A DNA stretch of 64,000 nucleotides from UBA4416 sp038327195 (GTDB lineage Bacteria > Bacteroidota > Bacteroidia > B-17B0 > Aurantibacillaceae). This document shows, piece by piece, positions 9,410 to 17,867 of this stretch. The notes below the pieces were generated by a model. That model saw only the letters and a list, made by a program, of their open reading frames with translations. It was not told the origin of the DNA and ran no database searches. The DNA lies in the NCBI GenBank assembly GCA_038327195.1, contig JBBQKU010000015.1, positions 29,695 through 93,694 on the forward strand. The letters are read 5' to 3'. Position 1 is the stretch's first letter. The number at the start of each line of letters is the position of its first letter. A program made the translations under genes and the position numbers.

Positions 9410-10891
9410 TTAATTTAAATCATCATTAAAAAAATCTTTTTGCGAAAAAATAGAACTTGCAACATCTGTGAATTGTACGCCATATTCTAATCTGTTTTTA
9501 GTTAGTAAAGTATGTTCGGCCATTCCAAATAAAACAAATTCCATCATCACATATTTTTCTTGTTTCGTTAATTTTGGGTGATAGATATTTACTAAATCAG
9601 AAAGTGTTGGAATACTATCTAAGGTTTTTTTATAATTTTTTTCGTCTTCTAAAAGTAATACATCAATCATATTGCCTTCTTCAAACCAATTAACAATAGC
9701 TTGATACGGACTGTCATCTTTTTTCTTTTTTAGTTTTGCTGGACTTGGAAAAAGTTCTGAAAACTGATTTTGAATGGCTTTCCCTAATAAGTTTTGCGCA
9801 ACTATTGCAGGGCCTTCTTGTTCGCCTTCATATACCAGTTCTATCTTTCCAATTACAGCAGGTATCACGCCACTTAAATCGCTCACACGTGCTATTGTTT
9901 TTGTTTCACCGTTTTTAAACATGCGTCGCTCTGCTGTACTTAATAAATTTTCGTAAGCAGAAATAGTTAACCTCGCCGAAACGCCACTCTTAGCATCTAC
10001 AAACTCACTTTCTCTGGCTTCAAAAGCAATTCGTTCAACAAGCGTTGCTAATAAATCTGGCACAAAAATAGTTTCTTTTTGAGACTGACTCAATTTTGCT
10101 TCTTGTGCAGTAATTTGTTTTGATATGTTTATTTCCTTTGGATAATGCGTTAAAATTTGACTTCCAATTCTATCTTTTAATGGCGTAACTATACTTCCTC
10201 TATTGGTATAATCTTCGGGGTTAGCTGTAAAAATAAATTCAATATCTAATGGTATGCGTATTTTAAAACCACGTATTTGAATATCGCCTTCTTGCAAAAT
10301 ATTAAATAAAGCAACTTGTATACGAGCTTGCAAATCGGGTAATTCATTAATCACAAAAATACAACGGTTACTACGAGGAATAATGCCATAATGTATTACA
10401 CGCTCATCAGCATAATTCAATTTTAAATTTGCAGCTTTAATCGGATCTACATCACCAATTAAATCAGACACAGAAACATCGGGTGTTGCTAATTTTTCAA
10501 TATAGCGTTCACTTCGGTGCAACCATGTAATAGGCGTTTCATCGCCCATAGTTGCAATTAATTGTTTAGAGAAATTAGAAATGGGTTTTAAAGGGTCGTC
10601 GTTTAATTCGCTACCTGTAACAAATGGAATGTATTCATCCAATAAATCAATAAGCTGACGTGCTATACGTGTTTTTGCTTGTCCTCTTAAACCCAATAAA
10701 TTCATATTGTGGCGAGATAAAATAGCTCTTTCAATATCAGGAATTACAGTTTCTTCGTAACCTAATATGCCTTTAAATACATTTTCTTTTTTCTGTAATT
10801 TAGAAATTAAATTATCTCTTAATTCATCTTTAATGGTTTTAAAAATGTATCCCGATTTTTTTAATTCTCCTAGTGTTTTTATTGCTTGCAT
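9410..10891 (-). CDS. MoxR / magnesium-chelatase-I-like AAA+ ATPase
   Basis: A 493-aa AAA+ protein with Walker A at GLRGQAKT (residues 67-74), a Walker B region RCIFVINELPDL, sensor-1 FIFTANPEDYTN and an arginine-finger region around SIVTPLKDRIGSQ. These match the ChlI/BchI-like and MoxR branch. Such ATPases work with a VWA partner as metal-insertion or protein-remodelling chaperones. The partner is encoded immediately upstream in the same operon (21-base gap), which is the classic MoxR-VWA pairing. The C-terminal 130 residues are a helical lid without obvious motifs. The substrate is unknown. Confidence 0.85.
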   Translation of the reverse strand: MQAIKTLGELKKSGYIFKTIKDELRDNLISKLQKKENVFKGILGYEETVIPDIERAILSRHNMNLLGLRGQAKTRIARQLIDLLDEYIPFVTGSELNDDPLKPISNFSKQLIATMGDETPITWLHRSERYIEKLATPDVSVSDLIGDVDPIKAANLKLNYADERVIHYGIIPRSNRCIFVINELPDLQARIQVALFNILQEGDIQIRGFKIRIPLDIEFIFTANPEDYTNRGSIVTPLKDRIGSQILTHYPKEINISKQITAQEAKLSQSQKETIFVPDLLATLVERIAFEARESEFVDAKSGVSARLTISAYENLLSTAERRMFKNGETKTIARVSDLSGVIPAVIGKIELVYEGEQEGPAIVAQNLLGKAIQNQFSELFPSPAKLKKKKDDSPYQAIVNWFEEGNMIDVLLLEDEKNYKKTLDSIPTLSDLVNIYHPKLTKQEKYVMMEFVLFGMAEHTLLTKNRLEYGVQFTDVASSIFSQKDFFNDDLN

Positions 10892-10912
10892 AATTTAAAT
10901 GTAAAATGTTTA

Positions 10913-12004
10913 TTAGAAATTTCTTTTTTTATTGCGTTCAAAATCTTCAAAAATAAAGTTGCCAAGTCCTTGTAATGAGGTATAGAAAGCCTTGCCATTG
11001 TTGGCTTCTGTAAAATTATGAACAAACTCTTGAAGGTACGGATCATTAGCAACCATAAAGGTTGTAATGGGTATTTTCAAAAACCGACAACTTTGTGCTA
11101 AGGTTAAACACTTGTTAACTATTTTAGTATCTAAGCCATTACTGTTTTTATAATAACCACCATTTTCTTTTAAGCAAGTTGGCTTGCCATCGGTTATCAT
11201 AAATATTTGTTTATTTAAATTTTTCCGTCTTCGTAGCAAATCCATAGCCAGTTCTAAACCTGCAACGGTGTTAGTGTGGTAAGGCCCAACTTGAAGATAT
11301 GGTAAATCTTTCACTTCAATTTGCCAAGCATCATTTCCAAACACAATAATATCAAGCGTATCTTTCGGATATTTTCGTTTAATCAATTCGGCTAAGGCCA
11401 TGGCCACATTTTTAGCAGGTGTAATTCTATCCTCTCCATATAATATCATGGAGTGCGAAATATCAATCATCAACACCGTTGAAGTTTGAGTTTTATGTTC
11501 TTTTTCGTAAACCGCTAAATCATTTTCCGTTAATTTAAAATCGCCAGCACCATTATTTATCTGCGCATTTTTTAAAGAATCGAGCATCGATATTTGATCT
11601 AAGGCATCACCAAATTGGTAAGGACGTGTATCGTTTGTAATATCGGTTCCATTCCCTTTAAATTTGGTGCTATGATTTCCGGATGTTCCTTTTTTAAGTT
11701 TACCAAATATTTTTTCGAGTGCTTGCTCTCTAATAGCTTGTTCGGTTTTGGAAGTGATGATGATGTTTCCAGAGTTTGGAGCATCGTATTTTATATAGCC
11801 TTTATCTTTTAAATCATTGATAAAATCAGGGATTGTATAATTTTCATCCGTTAATTTATATTCTTTATCTAATTCAGTTAGCCAATTAATGGCTTCATCA
11901 AAATCGCCACTAGTAAAGGTTATTAATTGCTTAAATATATCAAATAACTTATCAAAGGGAGTTTGAAATGGTTTGGTATAGTTAGTAAATCGAAAGCCTA
12001 TCAT
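10913..12004 (-). CDS. VWA domain protein, partner of the MoxR-type ATPase
   Basis: A cytoplasmic 363-aa protein. The first 100 residues are helical and resemble the N-terminal region of CoxE-like proteins. The von Willebrand A domain runs from about residue 172 to 360 with the metal-ion-dependent adhesion motif DISHS at 181-185, and later MITDGKPT supplies further MIDAS residues. It is the first gene of a two-gene operon with the AAA+ ATPase and presumably presents a substrate to it. ATG at 12004 gives a sensible N-terminus. No signal peptide is present. Confidence 0.85.
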   Translation of the reverse strand: MIGFRFTNYTKPFQTPFDKLFDIFKQLITFTSGDFDEAINWLTELDKEYKLTDENYTIPDFINDLKDKGYIKYDAPNSGNIIITSKTEQAIREQALEKIFGKLKKGTSGNHSTKFKGNGTDITNDTRPYQFGDALDQISMLDSLKNAQINNGAGDFKLTENDLAVYEKEHKTQTSTVLMIDISHSMILYGEDRITPAKNVAMALAELIKRKYPKDTLDIIVFGNDAWQIEVKDLPYLQVGPYHTNTVAGLELAMDLLRRRKNLNKQIFMITDGKPTCLKENGGYYKNSNGLDTKIVNKCLTLAQSCRFLKIPITTFMVANDPYLQEFVHNFTEANNGKAFYTSLQGLGNFIFEDFERNKKRNF

Positions 12005-12198
12005 ATATCAATAACAAAAAAGAAGGTAATATGTTTATGGACGTAAAATTATTTAATTTATGTTTAAATATCCAAGAATTTTCCGACAAATACCATAATC
12101 TAAAGCCAATTAAAACTAAAAATTTAGCTTACTGTTTTTTTGGGGATAGATACAAAAAGGGTGAAAAAATTGTATTCCTTTATCAATAGTGTTTTCTA

Positions 12199-13236
12199 TT
12201 ATTTCAGAACTTGTGAATCGCTTACCTCATTTAAAAAATCAAGAATTTTTTTATTGACAATTTCAGGTTGATCTATTGATAAAAAATGTCCAGCATTCGT
12301 AATTTTTACAGTTTTAATATTAGGAAATAAATTTTTTGCCCTATTCATACTTTTGGTATTATTAATAATATCTTGATCGCCAATTAACAAAAGTATTGGC
12401 ATTTTCAGTGATTTTAGTTGTGTATCTGAAAAAGGCCTCATTTGTAAAAAACATTTACTTATAGTTGCTTTTTTTGTAGCAATGAAATACTGATTAATAA
12501 ATATCTGACTTATCTTATCCACATTAAAAGTCATTGTTTCCAAAACATTCCTCAATCGTTTTCTTTTTGGAAAAAGTGAATATTCAATATTATTGATAAT
12601 CTTTATTCCTGGTCTTATCCATATAAATGTTTGTGCAGGACTCAATAATACAATTTTATTTATTCGAGTTTTATCATGAAGCGCAATATTCATTGCCAGC
12701 CAACCACCTCGGGAAGCGCCTATTAAACTAAATTTTTTAAGATTTAGTTGGTCAAATATTTCATAATACCATTTCACTATTTCAGACGTTTCAGAAGGAT
12801 CTCCTGTACAAAGAGATTTTCCTGGTTCCAAAAAAAAATCAATGGCATACACCCTATATTTTTCAGAATATGATTTAATATTTGGATACCACATCGTTGA
12901 GCTCGCATTCATTCCATGCAATAAAACAAGAGGTTCGCCATTTTCAGGACCTGTAATAATAACATGAGCATTGCCATAACTGGTTTTTATGTACTTTTCT
13001 AATAATGGTATTTGCCAAAGGGTTAATGCTTTATCATAAGACTGGAGATAAGTAAGATTTTCACCCTTTAAACTTACAATTGTGTCTTTTTCAATCAGTA
13101 TGTCTGATTTAGGCTCAATTTTTTTTATGGTATCTGGCACAACAGTTATCTCTTCAACTTTTTCCCCATCACTTCCACAACCATACATGAAAAATGAAAT
13201 TATAAATAAAGTAAAAAATCTAGTCTTAAGTTTCAT
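12199..13236 (-). CDS. Alpha/beta hydrolase lipoprotein
   Basis: The N-terminus is a lipoprotein signal (FTLFIISFFMYGC), with the lipid-acceptor Cys at residue 20, followed by a Gly/Ser/Asp/Glu-rich linker. The hydrolase domain begins near residue 100, with the oxyanion-loop motif LLHGMN, a nucleophile elbow GASRGG (Ser175), an acid near LIGDQD (Asp289 likely) and His317 in NAGHF. The catalytic triad is therefore complete. It is an envelope-anchored esterase, lipase or peptidase of unknown substrate. It lies at the edge of the accessory block and is transcribed alone. Confidence 0.85.
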   Translation of the reverse strand: MKLKTRFFTLFIISFFMYGCGSDGEKVEEITVVPDTIKKIEPKSDILIEKDTIVSLKGENLTYLQSYDKALTLWQIPLLEKYIKTSYGNAHVIITGPENGEPLVLLHGMNASSTMWYPNIKSYSEKYRVYAIDFFLEPGKSLCTGDPSETSEIVKWYYEIFDQLNLKKFSLIGASRGGWLAMNIALHDKTRINKIVLLSPAQTFIWIRPGIKIINNIEYSLFPKRKRLRNVLETMTFNVDKISQIFINQYFIATKKATISKCFLQMRPFSDTQLKSLKMPILLLIGDQDIINNTKSMNRAKNLFPNIKTVKITNAGHFLSIDQPEIVNKKILDFLNEVSDSQVLK

Positions 13237-13369
13237 GGGCTAAAAATAAGTTAAAAGCTTCACTTATTTTTACTTTTATTTTTTTTGCTTATTACTCTAA
13301 TAAAATAGAAAACAGTCCGTCTCGTCTTCTATTACGCTAGCAATCAAGAGAGAGAGGGCAAACCTTATA

Positions 13370-13609
13370 TTACCTAATGATACTTTCAATTAATGTTACA
13401 GCTTCTTTAGGTGTCAATATTGGTAATGAACTTGCTTTAATGTCTTTAGCGTCACGGGTAACACTAAATTCAATTTTAGTAAAAGACTTTCTACAATTAT
13501 ATTGAATAGCATCTTTAAATTTTAAAACTACTAAAGTTTTATCTCTCCATTTTTGTTGATTATAACACCAACAACGGCGGAAATTGACTGAGCCATATAT
13601 TTTATTTCT
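13370..13609 (-). pseudogene. PIN-domain protein, C-terminal remnant
   Basis: An open frame without a start codon on the minus strand encodes LKFKDAIQYNCRKS, then FSVTRDAKDIKASSLPILTP and EAVTLIESIIR before the stop. This is the pattern of the C-terminal half of PIN-domain ribonucleases (an acidic Asp in KDAIQY, Asp in TRDAKD, then a P-V-L-T-P ending). The catalytic N-terminal acidic residues are absent, so it is a fragment of a VapC-like toxin or relative. Its upstream part coincides with repeat copy R1. Confidence 0.55.
13517..13580. repeat. Interspersed repeat, copy R1 (partial)
   Basis: Shares with R2 and R3 a block running from AAATTTTAAAACTA through ATCTCTCCATTTTT to ACAACGGCGG. R1 lacks the promoter-like part present in the other two copies and instead continues into the PIN remnant. 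Confidence 0.75.
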
Positions 13610-14138
13610 CTATTACCTGTTTGCTTACCTTATATGGATAAAGAACTGCTGCTGCAATTCCATAGAATGCAATCCAATGCCCAGAAAACAACATTAGTTG
13701 AAGAGCAGAATAATGATTGTATTCCATTTCTGTAATTGTTTTTATTGTGTGTCCGTGATTTTGCAAAATATATGCTCCATTCTTTATTTCGGCCGTATAA
13801 GGTTGTATTGCAATAATAATTATAAAATTAAACAAAGCATGAATAAAGCCAATGGCTGCAATAATTGTCAGCCAAGTTGGTGTGTGTCTGAAAATTGTTT
13901 TAAAGAAGTTTTTGTGTTTAGCAAAACCTAGAGTATTGTTTTGTCTTAGGCCTTTCAATTCAATATTGTTTTTTAAACTCAAAACAGTTGGAAGCCAAAC
14001 AACAAAGATTCCAATATGCAATAACCACACAAAAGGAAATTGTTCTGAAATGTTGTAGTCGACAAGTAATGCTATTAAATGGAATAGCAATGAAATTGTC
14101 CAGCCGATACATGCTAAAATGAAAAGGAATTTTTTCAT
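13602..14138 (-). CDS. Four-TM membrane protein of unknown function
   Basis: I do not recognise this 178-aa protein. It has four clear hydrophobic segments: residues 4-25, 37-53, 90-112 and 146-167. Charged linkers lie between TM2 and TM3, and the C-terminus is short and basic. ATG at 14138 starts a positively charged cap (MKKF) before TM1, consistent with an inner-membrane protein. It is preceded on its strand by repeat copy R2, which carries a promoter-like box, so it may be an independently transcribed cassette. Confidence 0.65.
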   Translation of the reverse strand: MKKFLFILACIGWTISLLFHLIALLVDYNISEQFPFVWLLHIGIFVVWLPTVLSLKNNIELKGLRQNNTLGFAKHKNFFKTIFRHTPTWLTIIAAIGFIHALFNFIIIIAIQPYTAEIKNGAYILQNHGHTIKTITEMEYNHYSALQLMLFSGHWIAFYGIAAAVLYPYKVSKQVIEK

Positions 14139-14227
14139 TATTCTTTTTGTCTAAATTTGATACTAACGTATTTTCTGCTTATTTCAGTTTGGGTTTTGAA
14201 TTACACTTCTGCTAAATGTTATAGCAT

Positions 14228-14318
14228 AAAGATACAATATTGTTGGACGTTTGAAATTTTAAAACTAATAAAGTTTTTATCTCTCCATTTTTGTTGGCGA
14301 TAACAGCAACAATGGTGG
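14228..14318. repeat. Interspersed repeat, copy R2
   Basis: The first 49 bases (14228-14276) are identical to 16608-16656 in R3; the remaining 40 or so align with R1 and R3 with a few changes. Read on the minus strand it ends in TATCTTTA, a plausible -7 box, about 90 bases upstream of the 14138 start. Confidence 0.85.
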
Positions 14319-14399
14319 AAAAATCTCAATTCTGTTTCAATTCATTATATTTGATTCTTATGGATTGACTGATGTACTTAGTGTCTAAAATTATAATTA

Positions 14400-15146
14400 T
14401 TAAAAAGGTAGGTCGCCTTTGCCTAGTTCAATTACTAATATTTCGGGATACGCTATATATTCGCCATACTGACCTTTTTTCATTTGTGCACCTTTACTTT
14501 TTCCAATATTTGTCAAAACCCATTCATCATTTCTCTTTTCAATCCATTTTAATTTTTCAAATTTATGCTGAAGGTCTTTTGCAGAAACGCCTATCTCTTT
14601 TGATAAGGCTGTTGCAGAAAGAAATTTTCCGTCATACGGTACTGTTTTCTCAGCAACAGGTTCGTGTTTAGATTCTTTTACAGGTGCGGGTTTAACAGGC
14701 GCTTTTTCAACTGAAACAATTAATTCGTCACTTATACGAATTAGTCTTTTCACTTCCTCATATATTTCACTGTATAATGTTGGGTCAGATTCTTTGGTAA
14801 CATAAATACCCATTTCATTATTATTTACTTGAGAGAACTCGTATAAATTCATTGAAGTTATAATAGCTTCATTTTCGTTCAAATAACATTTTGCATGCAG
14901 GTCTTTACAGAAACTTGAGCGAATACTAGTTTGGGATTTTAGCCAATTATTTTCATCTGGTTGTAATTCATTCTTACCATAAATAACTCTTATGTCTATT
15001 TTTAGGCGGTTCTTGTCTTCAAGGGATTCCTTTATGCGTTCATTAATTTTCAGATAAGGACTGATTAAAATTAATTTTTCATTTGCTTTATTTATTAATT
15101 GTTGCAAATGATATGAAACTCCCGTTGTGTCTAAAAATTTTGCCAT
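14400..15146 (-). CDS. PLD-like phosphodiesterase with KilAC-like C-terminal domain
   Basis: Residues 1-140 form a phospholipase-D-like domain: ILISPYLKI strand, then the HxK motif with His84 and Lys86 and Asn100 in TSMN. One HKD motif is present, so the active enzyme would be a dimer, as in Nuc/BfiI-type nucleases. A proline/lysine-rich linker (about 150-175) leads to a small winged-helix-like domain (ATALSKEIGVSAKDLQHKFE, then a W-x-LT segment and YIAYPEIL) that resembles the C-terminal DNA-binding domain of phage antirepressors. Together these suggest a DNA-directed nuclease or regulator. It sits in the accessory block and may serve in defence or mobile-element biology; this last point is inference. 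Confidence 0.75.
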   Translation of the reverse strand: MAKFLDTTGVSYHLQQLINKANEKLILISPYLKINERIKESLEDKNRLKIDIRVIYGKNELQPDENNWLKSQTSIRSSFCKDLHAKCYLNENEAIITSMNLYEFSQVNNNEMGIYVTKESDPTLYSEIYEEVKRLIRISDELIVSVEKAPVKPAPVKESKHEPVAEKTVPYDGKFLSATALSKEIGVSAKDLQHKFEKLKWIEKRNDEWVLTNIGKSKGAQMKKGQYGEYIAYPEILVIELGKGDLPF

Positions 15147-15223
15147 ATGTTTTTAATTTAATTCTGTCAAATATAAGTTTTTTGTCAATATGTTGGTTTA
15201 ATTTTTGGGTCTTTCGCAGCAGG

Positions 15224-15673
15224 TTATAAGCCGTTTTTAATTGTATCTGTTGATATTGAGTCTACTGTCACAGGACCTATTGAGTCACCAGTTAATACTT
15301 GTTGCTTTTCTATTACTTCTCCTTCCGTCGGAGTATTGCATCCTGTCAAGGTAAGTAGTCCGCTTATAAGTAATAGAACCGAAACTCTCACAACTTTAGT
15401 TTTAATATTCAAATAAGCATTGCAGTATAGGTCTACCAAAATTGTCTGAAGTCTATTTTTGTCCAACTTAAGTTGTCCCTTGTAGAAATGTCCACATGTT
15501 TTTTTGTCGGGGTTCTTTTTAAAATAGTTAGAAATTTCTTCTGAAGTCATTTCTGTAAAGTCTACGACTGTCTTACTGCATGCGTTACAGTATCTGCCTG
15601 TTTTATTTGGAATCATTTTGTCCCAGTCTGCTTGACAAGGATTTGGAATCTCTATTTGATGTCTATTCTTCAT
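15224..15673 (-). CDS. Bacteroidota zinc-ribbon-like membrane protein
   Basis: The start at 15673 (MKNRHQIEIPNPC) is preferred over an upstream ATG at 15703 because it begins exactly at the conserved domain. Residues 5-60 (IPNPCQADWDKMIPN, GRYCNACSKTVVDFTEMT, KKTCGHF) match a Bacteroidota-specific domain with four cysteines, often found before TonB-like or membrane proteins. One membrane helix (VSVLLLISGLLTLTGC) follows near residue 100, then a short acidic exported tail. The function is unknown. It lies downstream of a conserved leader shared with the 16510 gene. Confidence 0.7.
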   Translation of the reverse strand: MKNRHQIEIPNPCQADWDKMIPNKTGRYCNACSKTVVDFTEMTSEEISNYFKKNPDKKTCGHFYKGQLKLDKNRLQTILVDLYCNAYLNIKTKVVRVSVLLLISGLLTLTGCNTPTEGEVIEKQQVLTGDSIGPVTVDSISTDTIKNGL

Positions 15674-15735
15674 TTTGTGTATGAGTAAAATGGCTTCTAA
15701 CACTTTGCTAGCAGACTTAGTTTAATTTTGAAAAA

Positions 15736-15776
15736 GTGCTTACCGAATCTTTGTTTAAAGATACAATTGTTTGTTG
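15736..15776. repeat. Short leader element shared with R3
   Basis: The stretch CCGAAT...TTTAAAGATACAAT (15743-15767) matches the flank of R3 at 16593-16618 apart from single-base changes. On the minus strand it contains TATCTTTA, a -7-like box, upstream of the 15673 gene. Confidence 0.6.
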
Positions 15777-15883
15777 CTTTTGCAAAAATGAAAAACCTAC
15801 TGTTTACCGAAAATTTTGCAATAGCTTTGTTGCCTATCCAAATTGAATAAATTGAATAATACGTGTTTTTGCTGCTACCTTTC

Positions 15884-16510
15884 TCATTTTTTATCATAAA
15901 AACATTGACTTCCAACTGCTCCACCACCATATTCTAAAACAAGTTTTTCCGAAGCCATTATATAAATACAACCGTCATTATAATTTTTTCGCAAACTGTC
16001 TGGAATTGGGTTGTCAAAAACGTGGAATGAATACATTCCCATTCCGCTTCTTTGAAAACCAATTTTAGTAGGTTCTCCACTTTCTATTTGTATGCAATTT
16101 GCGTTGTCCAATTTTTCCTTTAGAGTTTTTAAGGTTTCTCTAGTCCAACCCAGAGGTTTAATAATGTTGTCTATTCTTTCAGTATTAATTTTCAAGTCCC
16201 AATCTAAAAATATAAATCCGTTTTGGTCACCTGGTGTATAGGCTAATGGTTTAATTCCAAATCTTGTCAATGTGTTGTCGTTGTCAAACTCAATTTCAAC
16301 AAATCTATTTTTAGGTACTATTTCATTGAAATATTTTTTTAATTCGTAAATTTCTGTTTTGTTTTTTTCAAAGTTTTCCTTTAGTTCTGTCACTGAGTAA
16401 TCTTTGTCAAAACCACCAAAAGCAAAAATAATCATAACGATATAACCTATGAAAATCACAAGTATGGTTCCAAATAAAATTAAAATTATTTTTAAAATAT
16501 TCTTTACCAT
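15884..16510 (-). CDS. Hypothetical membrane-anchored protein, 208 aa
   Basis: I do not recognise a family. Residues 4-32 form one long membrane helix (IILILFGTILVIFIGYIVMI), so the rest is an anchored, probably extracytoplasmic, domain. That domain has regular alternation of beta strands and acidic loops (FVEIEFDNDNTLTRFGI, FIFLDWDLKI, CIQIESGEPTKIGF) and ends with a Gly-rich segment and a Cys. It is preceded by repeat copy R3 on its own strand. It looks like one more cargo gene of the accessory block. Confidence 0.65.
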   Translation of the reverse strand: MVKNILKIILILFGTILVIFIGYIVMIIFAFGGFDKDYSVTELKENFEKNKTEIYELKKYFNEIVPKNRFVEIEFDNDNTLTRFGIKPLAYTPGDQNGFIFLDWDLKINTERIDNIIKPLGWTRETLKTLKEKLDNANCIQIESGEPTKIGFQRSGMGMYSFHVFDNPIPDSLRKNYNDGCIYIMASEKLVLEYGGGAVGSQCFYDKK

Positions 16511-16817
16511 TTTGTTTGTCGAATTAGTGTTGGCCTCAGTTTGCAGGTAATGTTTTCGCGGTTTGTTTCAGGCCATATTGGAACTGATGTCTGCCGAATA
16601 TTTAGTTAAAGATACAATATTGTTGGACGTTTGAAATTTTAAAACTAATAAAGTTTATCTCTCCATTTTTTTGATGATAACACCAACAACGGCGTAAATA
16701 CCTAGAATATTTTTGTTTTTTTGGAGCTAATTCCTGCTTTCCGTTGCAATCTTTTTTTTTTTTAAGGAAACCAAAAAAGGATTTTCACTGCAATCAGGGC
16801 TATTATGCCTAATATAT
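16511..16817. other. Intergenic region carrying repeat R3
   Basis: This 307-base gap contains repeat R3 (16608-16694) and, nearer the gene, an imperfect dyad around GTTGGCCTCAG ... CAGGCC. The part from 16700 to 16817 shows a T-run and nothing else recognisable. Confidence 0.6.
16608..16694. repeat. Interspersed repeat, copy R3
   Basis: The first 49 bases are identical to R2, with a similar 38-base remainder that ends ACCAACAACGGCG. It lies about 100 bases upstream of the 16510 start and on the minus strand carries TATCTTTA, a -7-like box. Confidence 0.85.
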
Positions 16818-17753
16818 TTAGGAATATATGCTATTAACTCCAATGAATCTTTTTTTGGTTTTTACTCTCCAAAACTTAAATGCTAAACCAACTTCGTGCG
16901 AACCAGCAGTATTTCCTGAAAGCCTACTAACTGTTACATCATACGAATAATTGATTGCTATCAGTTTATTTTTATAGCCGAAATTTAAAACAATAGCGTC
17001 ATTGTTTCTATAAGAAAGTGCAATGTTTAAATGTTTAAAAAACAGAACGCTAACACCTTCCGTCATAAGCAAAAAATTTTGTTGTTGAACATAATACATA
17101 AAAGGAGAAATACTTATCTTTTTAAATTGTAAAGTATATCCAAATTGTACTCCATATCTCCTTAGCAATTTAGAAGGGCCAAATAAGCCTTCGTCTGGCT
17201 CTGTAATATGATGAGTTGAAAGTCCAAGTAAGAAATTTTTATAATAGACAATTGTACCTAAGTTAAAATCTATAAATTCTTTTTTTTGAATAAAATTATA
17301 ATTCCCATTACTCCAAACATTGCTTAATCGTGGGTCAATCATATCACCAAAAAGTAATTTGCTTGTATCTACTTTTTTCTCTCCATAACAAAATTCAATT
17401 GATGGTCTCACTAAAACATTTTTTACATTAATATTTTGAGAATAAAAAATGGAGATAATATTCGTTTTTAATGTTCCTTTACAGATATCATCATTTAAAT
17501 AATTAACGCCAGCATAGGCATTCAACTTTGGAATGTATTGATAAAAATTTGCAGACATCGTCACGTAATTTGCACTAATATTTGGCCATTGATTCCGGTA
17601 ATTTACTCCAAGTCGGGCACAACTATCATTGCCAGCTAATGCGGGGTTTAAATTAATATTGCCTAATGATGTTTGCGAAAATTGGGGATCTTGAGCAAAT
17701 ACATTCAACGCTGATGCTATTATGATTATACTAATTGATACAATTTTTTTCAT
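16818..17753 (-). CDS. Type IX secretion / gliding protein, PorP/SprF family
   Basis: The start at 17753 gives a clean signal peptide (MKKIVSISIIIIASALNVFAQ); the upstream ATG at 17789 would bury it. The mature N-terminus QDPQFSQTSLGNINLNPALAG is the signature of PorP/SprF proteins (QDPxFSQ... LNPAxAG), followed by the NYRNQWP motif. The remainder is an outer-membrane barrel. Family members work with the type IX secretion machinery, often tethering a specific cargo or surface adhesin. It follows the nuo operon in the same direction but is separated from it by a terminator, so it is a separate unit. Confidence 0.9.
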   Translation of the reverse strand: MKKIVSISIIIIASALNVFAQDPQFSQTSLGNINLNPALAGNDSCARLGVNYRNQWPNISANYVTMSANFYQYIPKLNAYAGVNYLNDDICKGTLKTNIISIFYSQNINVKNVLVRPSIEFCYGEKKVDTSKLLFGDMIDPRLSNVWSNGNYNFIQKKEFIDFNLGTIVYYKNFLLGLSTHHITEPDEGLFGPSKLLRRYGVQFGYTLQFKKISISPFMYYVQQQNFLLMTEGVSVLFFKHLNIALSYRNNDAIVLNFGYKNKLIAINYSYDVTVSRLSGNTAGSHEVGLAFKFWRVKTKKRFIGVNSIYS

Positions 17754-17814
17754 AATCAAAAATATATTGAGCTTACTAAAAATATACATACTACTTTACA
17801 AGCTATTAAAAAAC

Positions 17815-17845
17815 CACCAGTCAGGTTTTAAAAACCTGACTGGTG
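17815..17845 (-). terminator. Intrinsic terminator of the nuo operon
   Basis: Perfect 15-base arms (17815-17829 and 17831-17845, CACCAGTCAGGTTTT and its complement) just after the nuoN stop. On the minus strand the hairpin runs into a T-tract. Confidence 0.85.
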
Positions 17846-17867
17846 TTAATGTACTAATGAAATATTA

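Noticed and set aside
15697..15930. Minus-strand 77-codon frame
   Set aside because: It overlaps the end of the 15884 gene and the shared leader element; composition and position argue against coding.
13517..16694. Repeats R1-R3 as integron attC sites
   Set aside because: I could not find the paired outer and inner arms of an attC hairpin around them, and no integrase is in the window. Left as a hypothesis for a covariance search.
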